Shown here one piece after another: positions 46,121 through 56,821 of a stretch of DNA of 64,000 nucleotides. The notes under the pieces are model-generated. The model worked only from the letters and a program-made list of their open reading frames with translations. It searched no databases and was not told where the DNA came from. A program made the translations under genes and the position numbers. Position 1 is the first letter of the stretch; every line of letters starts with the position of its first letter. This DNA comes from Ceriagrion tenellum (lineage: Eukaryota > Arthropoda > Insecta > Odonata > Coenagrionidae). The stretch spans positions 81,637,696 through 81,701,695 of the forward strand of contig OY720643.1 in NCBI GenBank assembly GCA_963169105.1, read 5' to 3'.

Positions 46121-46570
46121 ACAGCCGACCGCCGAACGCCATACGATACATTCATCCCAACCTCCCCTTGACCCCAAAAGACGTCTCCGTCGTTCCCACC
46201 CACTTGCGTCTTACCCGGATTTTCTCGGAACTGGTCGCACGGGCATATAGCTTGTGCGATATAACATCCACCAATCACGAACACGCCGCCACGCGCTCCC
46301 TTTGAGTCGAATCCCCGTCTCCCTTCGCGTGCCTCCATCCACTTTGCAACCGCACCACCAACACCGACTCACACCAACCCAAACCCACCTCTCTCTCTCT
46401 CTCTCTAAGGCTTTCGGTAATTCGATTTTCTCCTCCAACGCCTCCTCCTTTGCCTCACATCGCTACCATCTCCACTCCGCCTCCTTCGGGTGGCGCTTCA
46501 AAAGAAGGCGAGCCGAAGAAATCATTCTTCGCCTGCGAATTTACTTGAGAAAAAGTAGTTTTCCATGATC
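46120..46570. other. GC-richer block next to the array
   Basis: C-rich, CpG-containing DNA follows the last array unit. A (CT)n run occupies 46389-46406. Overlapping frames on both strands (46066-46568) are low-complexity. This is the third case in the window of an AT-rich array bordered by a GC-richer block. Confidence 0.35.
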
Positions 46571-47155
46571 CCTTCACTCAAAAAGGTCAGGCCAATGACT
46601 TCCAGCCGTGTGAATGCATCAAATTGTGGCATTTTTCATACCGCTTAGGGGCAGAACCACGTAGCACGGTTGCCGAAGCGGTAACAGAATGTGGTATGTT
46701 GATGAATATGCCGAAATTTAGAGATTCATGGGTTATTTTTTCTTATAATCATCTCAGAACCAACATAAATTAAGCCCACACTGAACATTGCGTCCATAAC
46801 CACATGAATGCAATGGCATGCAATAGTTTATCTCTTATGTATGGATAATCGGTTTCGAAGGAATAACTCTTAGGCATCCCATAAGATAACATAGCTTCAA
46901 AATTGACGACTGGTAGATAAACTTTGAGCTCATAAAATAGTGTTCAATAATTAACAAAGGCTAAAAAGTTAAGTGATCAGAGTTTAATTTTTTTATAAAT
47001 GCAGATATTTATAAATAGAGAAATGTACATTGATCTCCAAACAGTCACACCCTAAGATACAATGGAAGTTAGTCACTTCCTTAGATTTAGCAGTATTTAC
47101 CTCACTTTATGGAAAGTTCGTTTTTAGAAAATACCTTGTGTTTTTTTAAGCTTAC
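46571..47155. other. Unannotated AT-rich stretch
   Basis: No feature recognised. Confidence 0.4.
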
Positions 47156-47164
47156 AATGATCAG

Positions 47165-48300
47165 TAGAAGGTGTTAGAGTAATGCCAATAACGACGTAAA
47201 CGATGACCAGTTTGGGTTCCGGGAGGGAAGGTCAACTTGAGATGCGATTGCGGTGATGAGAACAATTATAGAAAGAAACAGATAGCATTACCAGGACGTT
47301 TTCGCTTGTATTATTGATTTTGGAATAGGGTAAATTAGAATTAACTATCGGAGATACTCGGGAAAATGAAAGTTTTTTGGCGAGATAGGAGTCTAATCCG
47401 AAACAAATATAAGGCTCAAAGGATGACGATGAGGGTGGCTGATGGCGAATCAGAGTGGGCTACTTTAAGTCATGGGGTAAGGCAAGGGTGCCCATTGTCA
47501 CCATGCTTTTTAAAATTTATGCTGAGGAAATGGTATGACAGGCATGGGGAGAACTTGAGGTAGGAATCAAAGTAGAAGGGTATCTGATAAAGTCGGTTAG
47601 ATTCACGCAAAATCAGGCGTTCGTTAGTGGATCTTTGAAGGGACTGCAAGCTTAGGTAGATGATTTGCAAATTCGATGCTGAATATTCGGAATAAGGAGA
47701 AACCATTAGAAAATAAAGTAATGAGAATCTCTAGGACAAAGAAAGCGAGGCTGGTGATTAAAGTTGGAGGACATAAACCCGAGCAAGTACAGCATTATAA
47801 TTACTTAAATAGTACGCTAGAAGAAAACGAACATAGTAGCAAAGACATACGTAAGAAAATAGCTAGTAATAAATAGAAAATAGTCTAGTAATAAAGGGAG
47901 TTGATGACGGGGACATTGAGTAAGGATGTGAAGAAGAGGCTGGTGAAGAGCATGACATGGAGTCTAGCGTTGTATGGTGCAGAAACGTGGACCCTCAGAA
48001 AGGAGGACGAAAATAGGCTTCAGGCATTTGAGATGTGGGTGTGGAGAAGGATAAGGAAGGTGAGGTGGACGGAGAGGAGGACTAAAGAGGAAGTGCTTCA
48101 GATGGTGGGAGAGGAAAGGAAACTCCTTTATAAAATTCGAGACCGGCAGAAGGGGTGGTTGGAAGATGTAATAAGGTGCGAGGGGTTGTTAAAGAATGAG
48201 ATAGAGAGGATGTTGGGAAAGCGAGGAAGAGGAAGAAAGAGAATAGGTTTCATGGACGGAATAAAGAAGGGCAGATCGTATGCTGAGTAAAATATTGAGT
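47165..48300 (+). mobile_element. RTE-like LINE relic (family D)
   Basis: A 5'-truncated LINE with the RT domain and downstream region. It covers QFGFREGRST (about 47208), a degenerate IDFG block (47325), VRQGCPLSPCF (47475), the degraded catalytic block and the region ending near 48290. Its sequence differs from the RTE-like relics at 14.3, 32.1 and 58.5 kb, so I treat it as a separate family. No clean tail or target duplication found. Confidence 0.85.
47205..48290 (+). pseudogene. RTE-like reverse transcriptase pseudogene
   Basis: Three frames carry successive pieces: 47366-47563 (ending VRQGCPLSP), 47676-47876 (HYNYLNSTLEENEHSSKDIR), and 47901-48290 (KRLVKSMTWSLALYGAETWT, then FEMWVWRRIRKVRWTERRT and WLEDVIRCEG). 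The catalytic FADD motif expected before Q.VSGS is replaced by FTQN near 47610-47625 (FTQNQAFVSGS), so the enzyme would be dead even if the frames were joined. The last 130 codons are intact and K/R-rich, as usual for the C-terminus of this group. Confidence 0.85.
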
Positions 48301-48304
48301 ATGT

Positions 48305-48458
48305 CGAGAGATGTATGTTGAGTAAAAAAACAAGTATTTGCGTATGATTTTTGCAAATATTTCGAATTACCCGCGTAAAATCAAGTTATATTGATGCTAA
48401 AACGGAGACGAAAATGTTATAATTAAATTTTTGCGTCATTCACATAATCACAGGTATG
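48305..48458. other. Short AT-rich stretch
   Basis: No feature recognised beyond a small hairpin at about 48329-48352. Confidence 0.35.
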
Positions 48459-49298
48459 GAAATTTCCATCGAAAATGAAATAAATGAGAGAAAATCTCCA
48501 AAAGCCGTAAACAATTGGCACCCTTCGTCAATAAACACCAAATTTGCTGTCTTGGTATGCTGGGAAAACCACAGCAGAGACCAACCACAGCCTCTCTCTG
48601 TTAATAAAGGTAAACTGAGGAGGAGGGGGGAAAGAGACAACCAATTGGGAAAGAGAGAGGGGGAAGGGCGAAAGACAAAAAGCGAATGAAAACAACCAAA
48701 GAGAATGATTTAACAACTCGGATGTCTTGACCCTTCCTCACTTCAACCCTGCGTTGAAGTGACGCGTTACCTTCGTTTCGCTGAAGAGGGCTACTTTGTA
48801 GCCGAAATACGCGTATTCGACCCCCACCCTCGTCCTGTTGTGTCGATTTGACCACGCTCTTTTTGAGCTGATTCTCCCAGAAGTTGGGCCCATTTGTGTG
48901 TGTGAGTGAGTGATTTTGTGTGCTTGCGTAAATAACCGGGCATCCTTAGTGGGGTCTCATTAGCCCCGTGAAGGATCCCAGGTTATAACCCAGACATCTT
49001 TAGCGGGGTCCCATTAGCCCTTGCAAAGGATCGTATTTGGTTGTGTGTGTGCGTCTGTGTTTGGTCCCTGGTGAGGAAGTAACATTCCCGTAAACCAACA
49101 CAGGGGGGTATTCTTGGTTGAGAGGCTGTGGTTGGTCTCTGCTGTGGTTTTCCCAGCATACCAAGACAGAAAATTTGGTGTTTATTGACGAAGGGTGCCA
49201 ATTGTTTACGGCTTTTGGAGATTTTCTCTCTTTTATTTCATTGTCTAGCCGTAAAATCTCACCCCATCTATGTGATGGCTTTCCACGAAATTTCCATC
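48459..49298 (+). mobile_element. Second PLE copy: tail-to-tail, non-coding, 12-bp target duplication
   Basis: Direct repeats GAAATTTCCATC at 48459-48470 and 49287-49298 bound an 816-bp element. Its left part (48474 to about 48712) is the reverse complement of two pieces of the PLE 3' region (terminal inverted repeat plus about 28180-28219, then 27653-27757). Its right part (about 48713-49240) is the same 3' region in forward orientation, including both CATCCTTAG-type or diverged motifs. The right end adds the 46-bp extension found at the left end of the 25.8-kb copy (here 49240-49284, inverted). It lacks all coding sequence. Confidence 0.88.
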
Positions 49299-49299
49299 A

Positions 49300-49632
49300 T
49301 ATAAACTGATGTACTTAAGAGGAGTGATATCCAAGAATGTTTTCGACTAGCTTGATAACTTATTAAAATGTGCACGCTATGACTCAGATTTCAAGCCCCA
49401 ACCACCTTAATACAAATATCGACAACATTTTGCGCTCATTAGGCGTATTTCAAAAGATATATCACGCTTTTTATGGAAGCGCAGCTCTCCACGTTTATTT
49501 GAAAGTTGTTCTTAAGACTGAGGTAAGAGTTGCGAGGAGCGACCCATGTGTTTTCAACTTCGCGGGCATATATTATTGTAATCACACCATAAAATGTTAT
49601 TGAGGTTGAATAAATAATAAAATTTGTATAAT
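49300..49632. other. Unannotated AT-rich stretch
   Basis: No feature recognised. Confidence 0.35.
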
Positions 49633-49633
49633 C

Positions 49634-49927
49634 TGCCACATATAGTTGGTGAGGAAGTTTTCCAGGATGTCCTCCGCGTCAATTCATCTTCGAACGATAG
49701 TTTCGCCAGCGTTCGAGCAGGCGTCTTCAGGTTTGAAGTGTGGGTGCAGATTTTTTCCCGACTTATATAGGATTCGTTTTTCCCATTCTGCGCTCTGATG
49801 TAGGTAAGACCAAGGCCTGTATAAGGCTGGCAGAAACCTGCATCCACACTTCAAACTTGAAGATGTCTGCTGAAACGCCAGCGAAACTGTGGTACCTGCG
49901 GAAGCCTTGATCAGTATTGCCACATAT
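49634..49927. mobile_element. Foldback element FB5 with at least 10-bp target duplication
   Basis: Direct repeats TGCCACATAT at 49634-49643 and 49918-49927 (similar for 19 bp with two mismatches) bound about 274 bp. Inverted arms around 49690-49755 and 49835-49895 share a GTTTCGCC...CTTCAGG-type core and CTTCAAA..TGAAG strings. Left-end sequence without a clear right partner (about 49644-49665) suggests a one-sided extension, but its length is uncertain. The LINE copy downstream begins about 130 bp away. No coding capacity; overlapping minus-strand frames here are by-products. Confidence 0.72.
49699..49888. ncRNA. Pair of hammerhead-like cores in FB5
   Basis: The minus-strand core (49699-49731) reads CTGAAGA, C, a hairpin GCCTGC...GCTGGC, GAAAC. 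The plus-strand core (49856-49888) reads TTGAAGA, T, a weaker hairpin, GAAAC. CTGAAGA fits CUGANGA. As in FB3, there is one extra base before stem II, and no convincing stem III/cleavage triplet follows. Confidence 0.3.
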
Positions 49928-50051
49928 TGTTGATGATGAGGGCATTACGTCATCAAACTGCAGCATGTCAACGGAAATAAATGCCATTTTTGTCATCCCT
50001 GCTCTTACCTTACAATTATTTAGAAAATACCACGGAATAGTTATCAAATTA

Positions 50052-50822
50052 TTAGTAAATGAAGATTATTTGCAGACGATACAGTAATCTACCGTGAAAG
50101 ACGTGGACTTTGAAGTTCTGTCATCTGACCTTAACAACGTTCATTCGTATTTCCAGGAGTGGGATTTGGAACTAAATATTAGTACATGCACCACAGTTCA
50201 CAGAAAGTCATCACACGAAAGCCATACCTACACCGTGGGTGGAGTAAACATAAAATCTTCAAATATAGTAAAATATCTTGGAAATACCTTAACTTCAGAT
50301 ATATCGTGGGGAACACGCATACAAAACATATGCGGCACAGCATTAAAGAAACTAGGTTTTATTAAGCGTATAATAGGAAGGTCCTCGGGAGAAAAAGTAA
50401 AAGACAGATGGTACTTCACTCTGGTTAAGCCACACCTCGAATCTACTGCGTGCATTTAGGACCCTGGTCGATCAGATTTAAGGAGGAGACTCGGAGGCTA
50501 CATGCCAGGCTTAGGTTGCTTAAGAAATTCAAAAATAGAATGTTTCAGAGCGACACAGAGAATATTATCATGGCGCCTCACAACATATCTAGGTCTGTTA
50601 GAAGCAATGAACTAAGAGAGATACACTGCCGAACAGACAGGTATAAAAACTCGTTCTTTCCCCGCACTATAAGTGACCACAATAAAAATTGAGCTCCAGT
50701 TGATTCACTCCCATAATACACGTCACCATTTCACCTGCCACTGTACATCTTTACACGGCTGGTGACCTAACCCTCCCTGCCACACGCCCATGCAGCAGCT
50801 CGCAGGGTAGTTTGTAGATGTT
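50052..50822 (+). mobile_element. LINE family A copy with RT catalytic motif (copy 7)
   Basis: A 5'-truncated copy starting just before the RT catalytic motif: RLFADDTVIYRE at 50063-50098 (FADD at 50069-50080, intact). A +1/-1 shift follows, then VDFEVLSSDLNNVHSYFQEW, LNISTC, VKYLGNTLTSDISWGTRIQ, KLGFIKRIIGR and TLVKPHLES (frame 50094-50459, stop at 50457). RLHARLRLLKKF and a SFFPRTISDHN-type end follow in another frame (50450-50692). The 3' UTR has CCCTGCCACACGCCC and ends with GTAGATG near 50814-50820. Breaks make it non-functional. Confidence 0.87.
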
Positions 50823-50824
50823 GA

Positions 50825-53375
50825 ATGGACAAATTAGCAGATATAAAGCAAGAATACCCACCATTTGTACGAAATTTATCGCAAACAACCCATGAAACCT
50901 ATATTGGTTACTTGAATGGATTTTATACGACTTAATCATATTTTCCGCCGGGAATGCAGGTTATTCTTAATTTAGATATCTAAATACGCATGCAAGAAGA
51001 GATCATTTTAAAAAATTAATGCATGTTGATTTGTAGTAAGTTTGTATCAATGAAAACATCGTAAAATTGAAATATTACTGAGTCAACAGGTTAGTGCTAA
51101 AGGAAAATCGGGCTTAACGAGGTAGCGGACAGATCACGCCCACGTTACAGCATTTAGCATTGGTCACAATAGCAAACGCCCATTACATCTACCTCAATAG
51201 TTTGTCGTAGTTGGGGAAAATATTATTTTTCAGTGTTGTGACACATAAATTACCTTGTTAAGTAATAACTTTTCCCGTCACACACCACACCGTGATTTAT
51301 GTGAAACCATCTTACTCAGCCTCGGCAGAATATTTGTATGTTTTCTCTGCCTCCAGCGTAACTACAACAACAATAAACGCAAATTAACTAAAAAATATTC
51401 CCTAGGAGACGAGGCAGATAGTCGTCGAAACGCTTTGTACTATTAAATAGTCGTAGAAGAGTGCAAACTATTTTATGGGTGAAAATTTTTGAAATAAAAC
51501 TACTTTCCTCAGAAAACTGAAAATTTGGTTGCTTGAGAAAGATCATGTGGACTATTTGCTAAAAATCAATCGTGTGATTCTTGAATGGTACGTGTACTAA
51601 TTTTATGGCATTTTTTGAATCTGGTACTTCCAACTCAAAACTGTTATCATAGAACACAAGTCACATAAAATCATAATTAGTTTTATAATTATTTTTGAGA
51701 ATGCATACTAATGAACTACTGCCAATTTACTCTAGGAATGGCAACCCCAAAACAAGAAAGTGTTTTTTTTGAGGTGCCTAATTTCACCCCATTTTTTATT
51801 TGTTAAAATATGTGTATATTAATTTGAGTGAAATGAATTCTATTCTATTCCATTTTTGGCGAAAGCTATAGCAAAATCCATTGAAATCCCTAGAACAAAG
51901 TAGGCAATATTATTTCAAAAATTACCTGCCTTAAATTTAAAATAGATGGTGGATACTAGTGCTTTGCGTCCACAAATTCATAAATTCCGTCGTGCATTTC
52001 AAAGTAAAATAAATAAAGAGTAGAAATATGAAATTTGGCTATTTCGACAATCAGGCCACAGTTTAATAATGTAATACCGTCTCCATATACCATCACGTTT
52101 ATCACCATGAATAAGGGCATAAAAAACTTCTTAGATACCATGTGGTTTGGGTGCCACACATCAACGTTGATGCATCGGACTACTCGATGTTTTGTGCCGA
52201 GACACCGAGGATTGAAATAATTCGATAAAAATGAGTGATTAGTGAGTACTTTCATAAACATAAAAAAATCAACTACTCGATATTTAAGTCGATGTGGCAT
52301 CCCTAACTCCAGCGCTTTCAGTCACATACGATAGAACTTCTGAAAGTGAATCCTGCTACAGGCAAGTTTTGTACCGTCAAGATAAGCAGTTAAGCAAGAC
52401 AAAGTAAAATGTAACTCTTCACAGTTCTGAAAATAATAATTTAAAATCGACCTTACAGTTTATTTGAACAATTTTCATTTATAACTTTGTAAGTGTATTA
52501 CGTAAACTGCATATTCCTACGCCATTTGTCAATTACTGTAAAATTATATTGTCGTATTTTCAGAGCCATCTTCATACCGCAAACAACTATAACTGATAAA
52601 TGTTGAGGCGGCATGTAGACATTTCTACGCTCACGAGAGCAAGCCTGCCCTCTATTGGTGCACGTCTGAATAAATATGCTTGGTGAGTGACATGCACGTC
52701 GAGTCTGTACATAAAAAACAACAAGGAATGTGTTATAAACTTTATTTACATTTAAGAATTTTGCATATGAGACCCCCATATATCAGGCTGAGGACTGCGA
52801 TAGTGAGATAATCCATAAAGCAAACATCATTCCGAAAATAAATTCTTCCATGAACCTTGATTTTTCTATAATGTAAGTTCATGAACATCTCCTAACTCTT
52901 GACACTTTTAATAAGGCATGAGACTTAAAAAAAATTATTCTTTCCATAAAAAACACCTAAACTCAACTAAAATGTTGAGCGTTTAAGAAGTGAACAAATA
53001 GAATCAAGGATCCACGAGTGTTATAAAATACGAAGACCCCTTACCTTTATACATAAGCCTTCAAACACTAGCGCTTCAAATATCAAGGAACAGCAATGTA
53101 TTTAAGTCGGATTTTCTAGGTGGCAAAATGATCTCCACGACCCCTTTACTCAAAGGTCAACACGATGCCTTTAAGGGTGCAAATGCACTTTTCAGTAATC
53201 GCTTTTGGATTACGACACGCAAGATTCTAACCGAAGTTAATGCAAAAACCGTTGAGCAAAATTTTCTGAATATTCAGCTCAGAAGTGGTAATCTTAAAAA
53301 AAATTGTAAAGCTTAGACATCGCTACTTGTTATTGATATAAACACGTCTAAAAAATAATCCACGTTAGCATATAA
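50825..53375. other. Unannotated AT-rich stretch
   Basis: No gene is recognised. A 114-codon minus-strand frame (51956-52300) is the longest and shows no family motif or splice context I can support. Confidence 0.4.
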
Positions 53376-53379
53376 TTTT

Positions 53380-54020
53380 TTTTATACTCACCATTAAAAT
53401 TTGTAGCGCTGGAGAGTGCTTATATACGTATCAGATTAAATACTAATGCCAAAACCACCTATTTTCAAGGAAAGTATAGGTATACATACGATTTTAACTA
53501 AATATGTAATGGTAAAATGAGGAATTTTTAAAAATGTTCCCAATCGTGAGTGCTTGCAATAAAAGAATAGCCATTAAGTAACAATAAATAGCAATAAAAG
53601 AAAATGTAAGTTTCAAAATAATAAGATACATTAAATAGAAATATAAAATATTTATTATTTTATATTATTAAGATTTATAACAATGTAAGTACCAAAAAAA
53701 ATCCAAAAGCCCAGATATCTCTTCCTATAGATCATAATATCAGGCTTGAAAAAACTCCATGGTAACATAATGAAATGTTTCATGCTCGCCGTTAAAATTT
53801 AGAATAACGAGGAGTTAATATGCATGTCATAGATAAAAAAAACTTATTCCATTACCACAAATTTTTAGAGAAAAAAATTAGTTAAGATGTATTTCCATAA
53901 ATATGAAATGATAAAATTAAGGATTTTTTTGTAAAAAACGATGGATTTTAACGTTAAAATGTACAGTCTTAATGCCAGTACGATGGCAACATTTAAGGTA
54001 GTTTGAGTAACATATCATTT
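53380..54020. repeat. Possible decayed duplication
   Basis: CTC(A/G)CC(A/G)TTAAAATTT occurs near 53387 and 53788. AATATG.AATG.TAAAAT.A.GGATTTTT-like strings occur near 53502 and 53901. Both pairs are about 400 bp apart, suggesting an old head-to-tail duplication. Divergence is high. Confidence 0.35.
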
Positions 54021-54616
54021 TACCAGGAAATCAATGAATTTCAAGAAAATTTTAAAGATAAATATATCACCCTTCCATTGACACCAAAAATTCAACCCCT
54101 TACCACATTACTCTCCGAGATATTTGCCAACAAAACCAGCCCTTTTATATAAAAAATGGTACGTGAATTCATTCCAGAGAGCCTTCATATTATAAATGAG
54201 GCATTTCCTACACTTAGATCTCGTCAAAACATGTAATTGTGTAATTTTTGCGTTTGCTCAACTATTTTTTAAAATTAATCATATTTTCAACGCAGTAAGT
54301 TTCAAACGTATCGCGTAAAAAATGAGTCAAGCTTAAGATAAATTTGGATATTTTCATTTCATTACTTACCATTTCTGTCATGTAAAACTGCAGTGTTGCA
54401 CCATTAATAAAGCAATATTTAAAATCGCGTGTGTTACATTTGGTGAAATTAAAACGTAGGTATATATCGAATATGGTCTCTACTATGATTAGGGAACTAT
54501 CTCGCTCGCACTACCTTAAAATAACTTATTTATCTCAATATTCGTCTTAAAAACCCTGCCATTTGCTTATGATCTCTCATAATTTTGTCTCCAGCGTCCC
54601 ATTTAAGCCAATTATA

Positions 54617-54660
54617 GCGGCTCTAGTGAAACATAGGGACCGATTATGAGGACATAACAA
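54617..54660 (+). repeat. 44-bp direct repeat, left copy
   Basis: GCGGCTCTAGTGAAACATAG followed by a GACCGATTATGAGGACAT string, matching 56778-56821 with about four mismatches. The two copies bracket the Helitron-like element and neighbouring DNA, 2.16 kb apart. Confidence 0.6.
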
Positions 54661-55464
54661 TTATATATCTTACAAATATATAAAAATCTAGTAGTGTCTG
54701 TTTGTCTGTCTGTCTGTTACTCAATCACTCATAAACCACTGTATCGATTGAAACAAAATTTGGTAGGAAGATATTTTATATATCTGGTTCACGCATATAC
54801 TATAGAACAAGGGCCTTGGGTCCTAGAAGGCCCTAGGTCACGCTGGGGCCCCAGAGAGCCTAAGGTTCCAAAAGAATGCTTTCTTAAAAGCCTCATAAGT
54901 ATTGAACGAATGAACCGATATTAGTGAAATTATCACACATGGGATCATCAAGCTTTTTCAAGGAAATTGGGACTATAAGGAAGGCACTTGGGCTCCAGGC
55001 AGGGAAGCGTATTGGGCCGTCTGGTGTCTTATGTGTTTGAAAAACTCAAGTCTAAACATTTTGGTTCAAGTGCAGAGGTTTCTATTTTTGCATATTTTCA
55101 TTAGTTTTACTGGAGATAGAAGGCTATAATTTTCTCCATTAGATGGATAAAGATTGCAGTTTCGTCTTTTTTCATTTAATTTTCTTATACGAATAAAATT
55201 TCCCTATAAATCACGTTTTTAATTTCAAAATCATGAATTTTACTTCTGTCAACAATAGGATATTTCCTTGGTAACCGTGGAATAAGCATTAGGTTTTGAA
55301 GGGAAATGGGACCTTTACAATGGCGGGTGGGTTTTATATCTTGAGATAGGTATTAGAGTGGAAGTCTAGGCCGTATACTGAAATGTTGCTGATTACGATA
55401 TTTTCAGGGATATTTTTGCCTAAAATTGGCAAAATTCATTTCAAGTGGACTAATTTAAGTTAGA

Positions 55465-55815
55465 TCCATGTAAAACAGACGAATGCCGCGATTCTGTATT
55501 AATGCGGAAAGCCTCTGGAATGTAAATGGCCTGTAGTTTAGTTTCCATAGGTTACTGCAAAAGAATGTCGAAACTCGGTAAACAGAATGTAATACGGTTT
55601 TCATCTGCTGAATTAAAAAATAAAACTACAATTATAGCTGAGTAAAACATGAGAATGCCACGATGTTATATTAATGCGACTAGCCTCTGTAATTCAAATG
55701 GCCTGTAGTTTAATTTCTATATGTTACTGTAAAAGGATGCCGAAACTTGGTTAGCATAATATAATGCGGTTTTCATCTGCTGCATTACAAAGTAAAAATG
55801 AAATTATAGCTGATT
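55465..55815 (+). repeat. Two-unit 172-bp repeat inside the Helitron-like element
   Basis: GAATGCC(G/A)CGAT followed by TATTAATGCG begins units near 55481 and 55653. AATGGCCTGTAGTTTA, GTTACTG.AAAAG.ATG.CGAAACT and GCGGTTTTCATCTGCTG-like strings follow in the same order. Tandem internal repeats are common in non-autonomous Helitrons. Confidence 0.8.
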
Positions 55816-55837
55816 TACCGAAAAAAAATACGCCTCA

Positions 55838-55905
55838 TGAGCGACTCAAACCTACAACCTTGGTATTAGCATTACTCAAATGTAACCACTAGGCCAGTTC
55901 GGTAA
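55838..55905 (-). mobile_element. tRNA-like SINE head inside the Helitron-like element
   Basis: On the minus strand: perfect box A TGGCCTAGTGG (complement of 55886-55896) and box B-like GGTTTGAGTC (complement of 55842-55851), spaced as in a tRNA-derived head. Acceptor pairing is poor, so a functional tRNA is unlikely. It may be a SINE captured by the element. Confidence 0.6.
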
Positions 55906-56072
55906 GAACAATTCGAGCAAAGTTTAAGTACATACATAAAATAAGTGACCCATGCGCGCTTGATGGCTAATTTCTTGAAAATACGAATACTGATTTCTTC
56001 ATCGTAAATTAATTTGTTTATGCCCTGTCTTTCTTTCATCCCCCGTTGAATTTCAACGGGTACCTTTGCTAG

Positions 56073-56777
56073 TATTTTATAAAAATATTAGGCATAGCAA
56101 TGGTGAGTACTTGCTAGCACAGGCTCATAAACACCTATCCAACATCTGCCAGGCAAAAGGTATTTGGCAGACCCGGCGCCGATTCCACATCATACCTGGG
56201 GCTCAAATGGAAAACCATAACCATGTTTTGTATAATGCACCGTGTTTAAGGAAACAACGGCCAATAATCTGACAGAGAGTAGAGAGGGAGAGGATTTATG
56301 TTTAGCAAGCCTTTTGATCGATTTTTTTTTCAGTGATGTGTTCAATTTCTTGTTGATATAATGCAACACTTTTGATGCCTCTTATGTATACAAAGTGATG
56401 ACCTCGTGTTACGCTTATAATTATTAAACGAAAGGAATAAGCGAAAACAATGAAGTTCAGAATTTTATGCATAAAAAATATGTAGCATTGAATCTGGTGG
56501 AGTATTTTAATTACCTAAACTATTTTACACTATAAAAATATCTTTTGATATATTTTCTCTGTTGATTACACTCATTAGATTTGAAAATGAGATAAAGCAC
56601 AAGGCTCACATGGAACTATTTCTACAGGCTACTAATTCGATTTAATATATTCACTTTTGTGAAAACCACGAATAACGCATGTACTTTGAATGACTTTTAT
56701 AGTACTTTTAAAATATTTAAAGTAATATAGTATGTAAATTGAAGTACTTAAAGTATTTAAAGTTATATAGTAATATG
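56073..56777. other. Unannotated AT-rich stretch
   Basis: No gene recognised. TACTT(T/A)AAA(A/G)TATTTAAAGT strings are repeated at 56702-56765. Confidence 0.4.
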
Positions 56778-56821
56778 GCGGCTCCTGTGAAACATAGATA
56801 CCGATTATGAGGACATAGCAA
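56778..56821 (+). repeat. 44-bp direct repeat, right copy
   Basis: Matches 54617-54660 over 44 bp with about four mismatches; the flanks differ. Confidence 0.6.

Larger units (their letters stand above)
54687..56072 (+). mobile_element. Helitron-like non-autonomous element
   Basis: The left end is TCTAGTAGTGTCTG followed by a (TGTC)n run (54697-54717). The right end has a hairpin CCCGTTGA-ATT-TCAACGGG (56042-56060), 8 nt, then CTAG (56069-56072). The flanks are A on the left and T on the right. A 5' TC, a 3' hairpin shortly before CTRR, and A|T insertion without target duplication are the defining marks of Helitrons. No Rep/helicase frame is present. Internal features are a two-unit 172-bp repeat and a minus-strand tRNA-like head. 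It could also be a Helentron relative; element borders rest on motif alone. Confidence 0.7.

Noticed and set aside
51956..52300. 114-codon minus-strand open frame
   Set aside because: No family motif and composition typical of chance frames in AT-rich DNA; a lone exon cannot be shown without transcript data.
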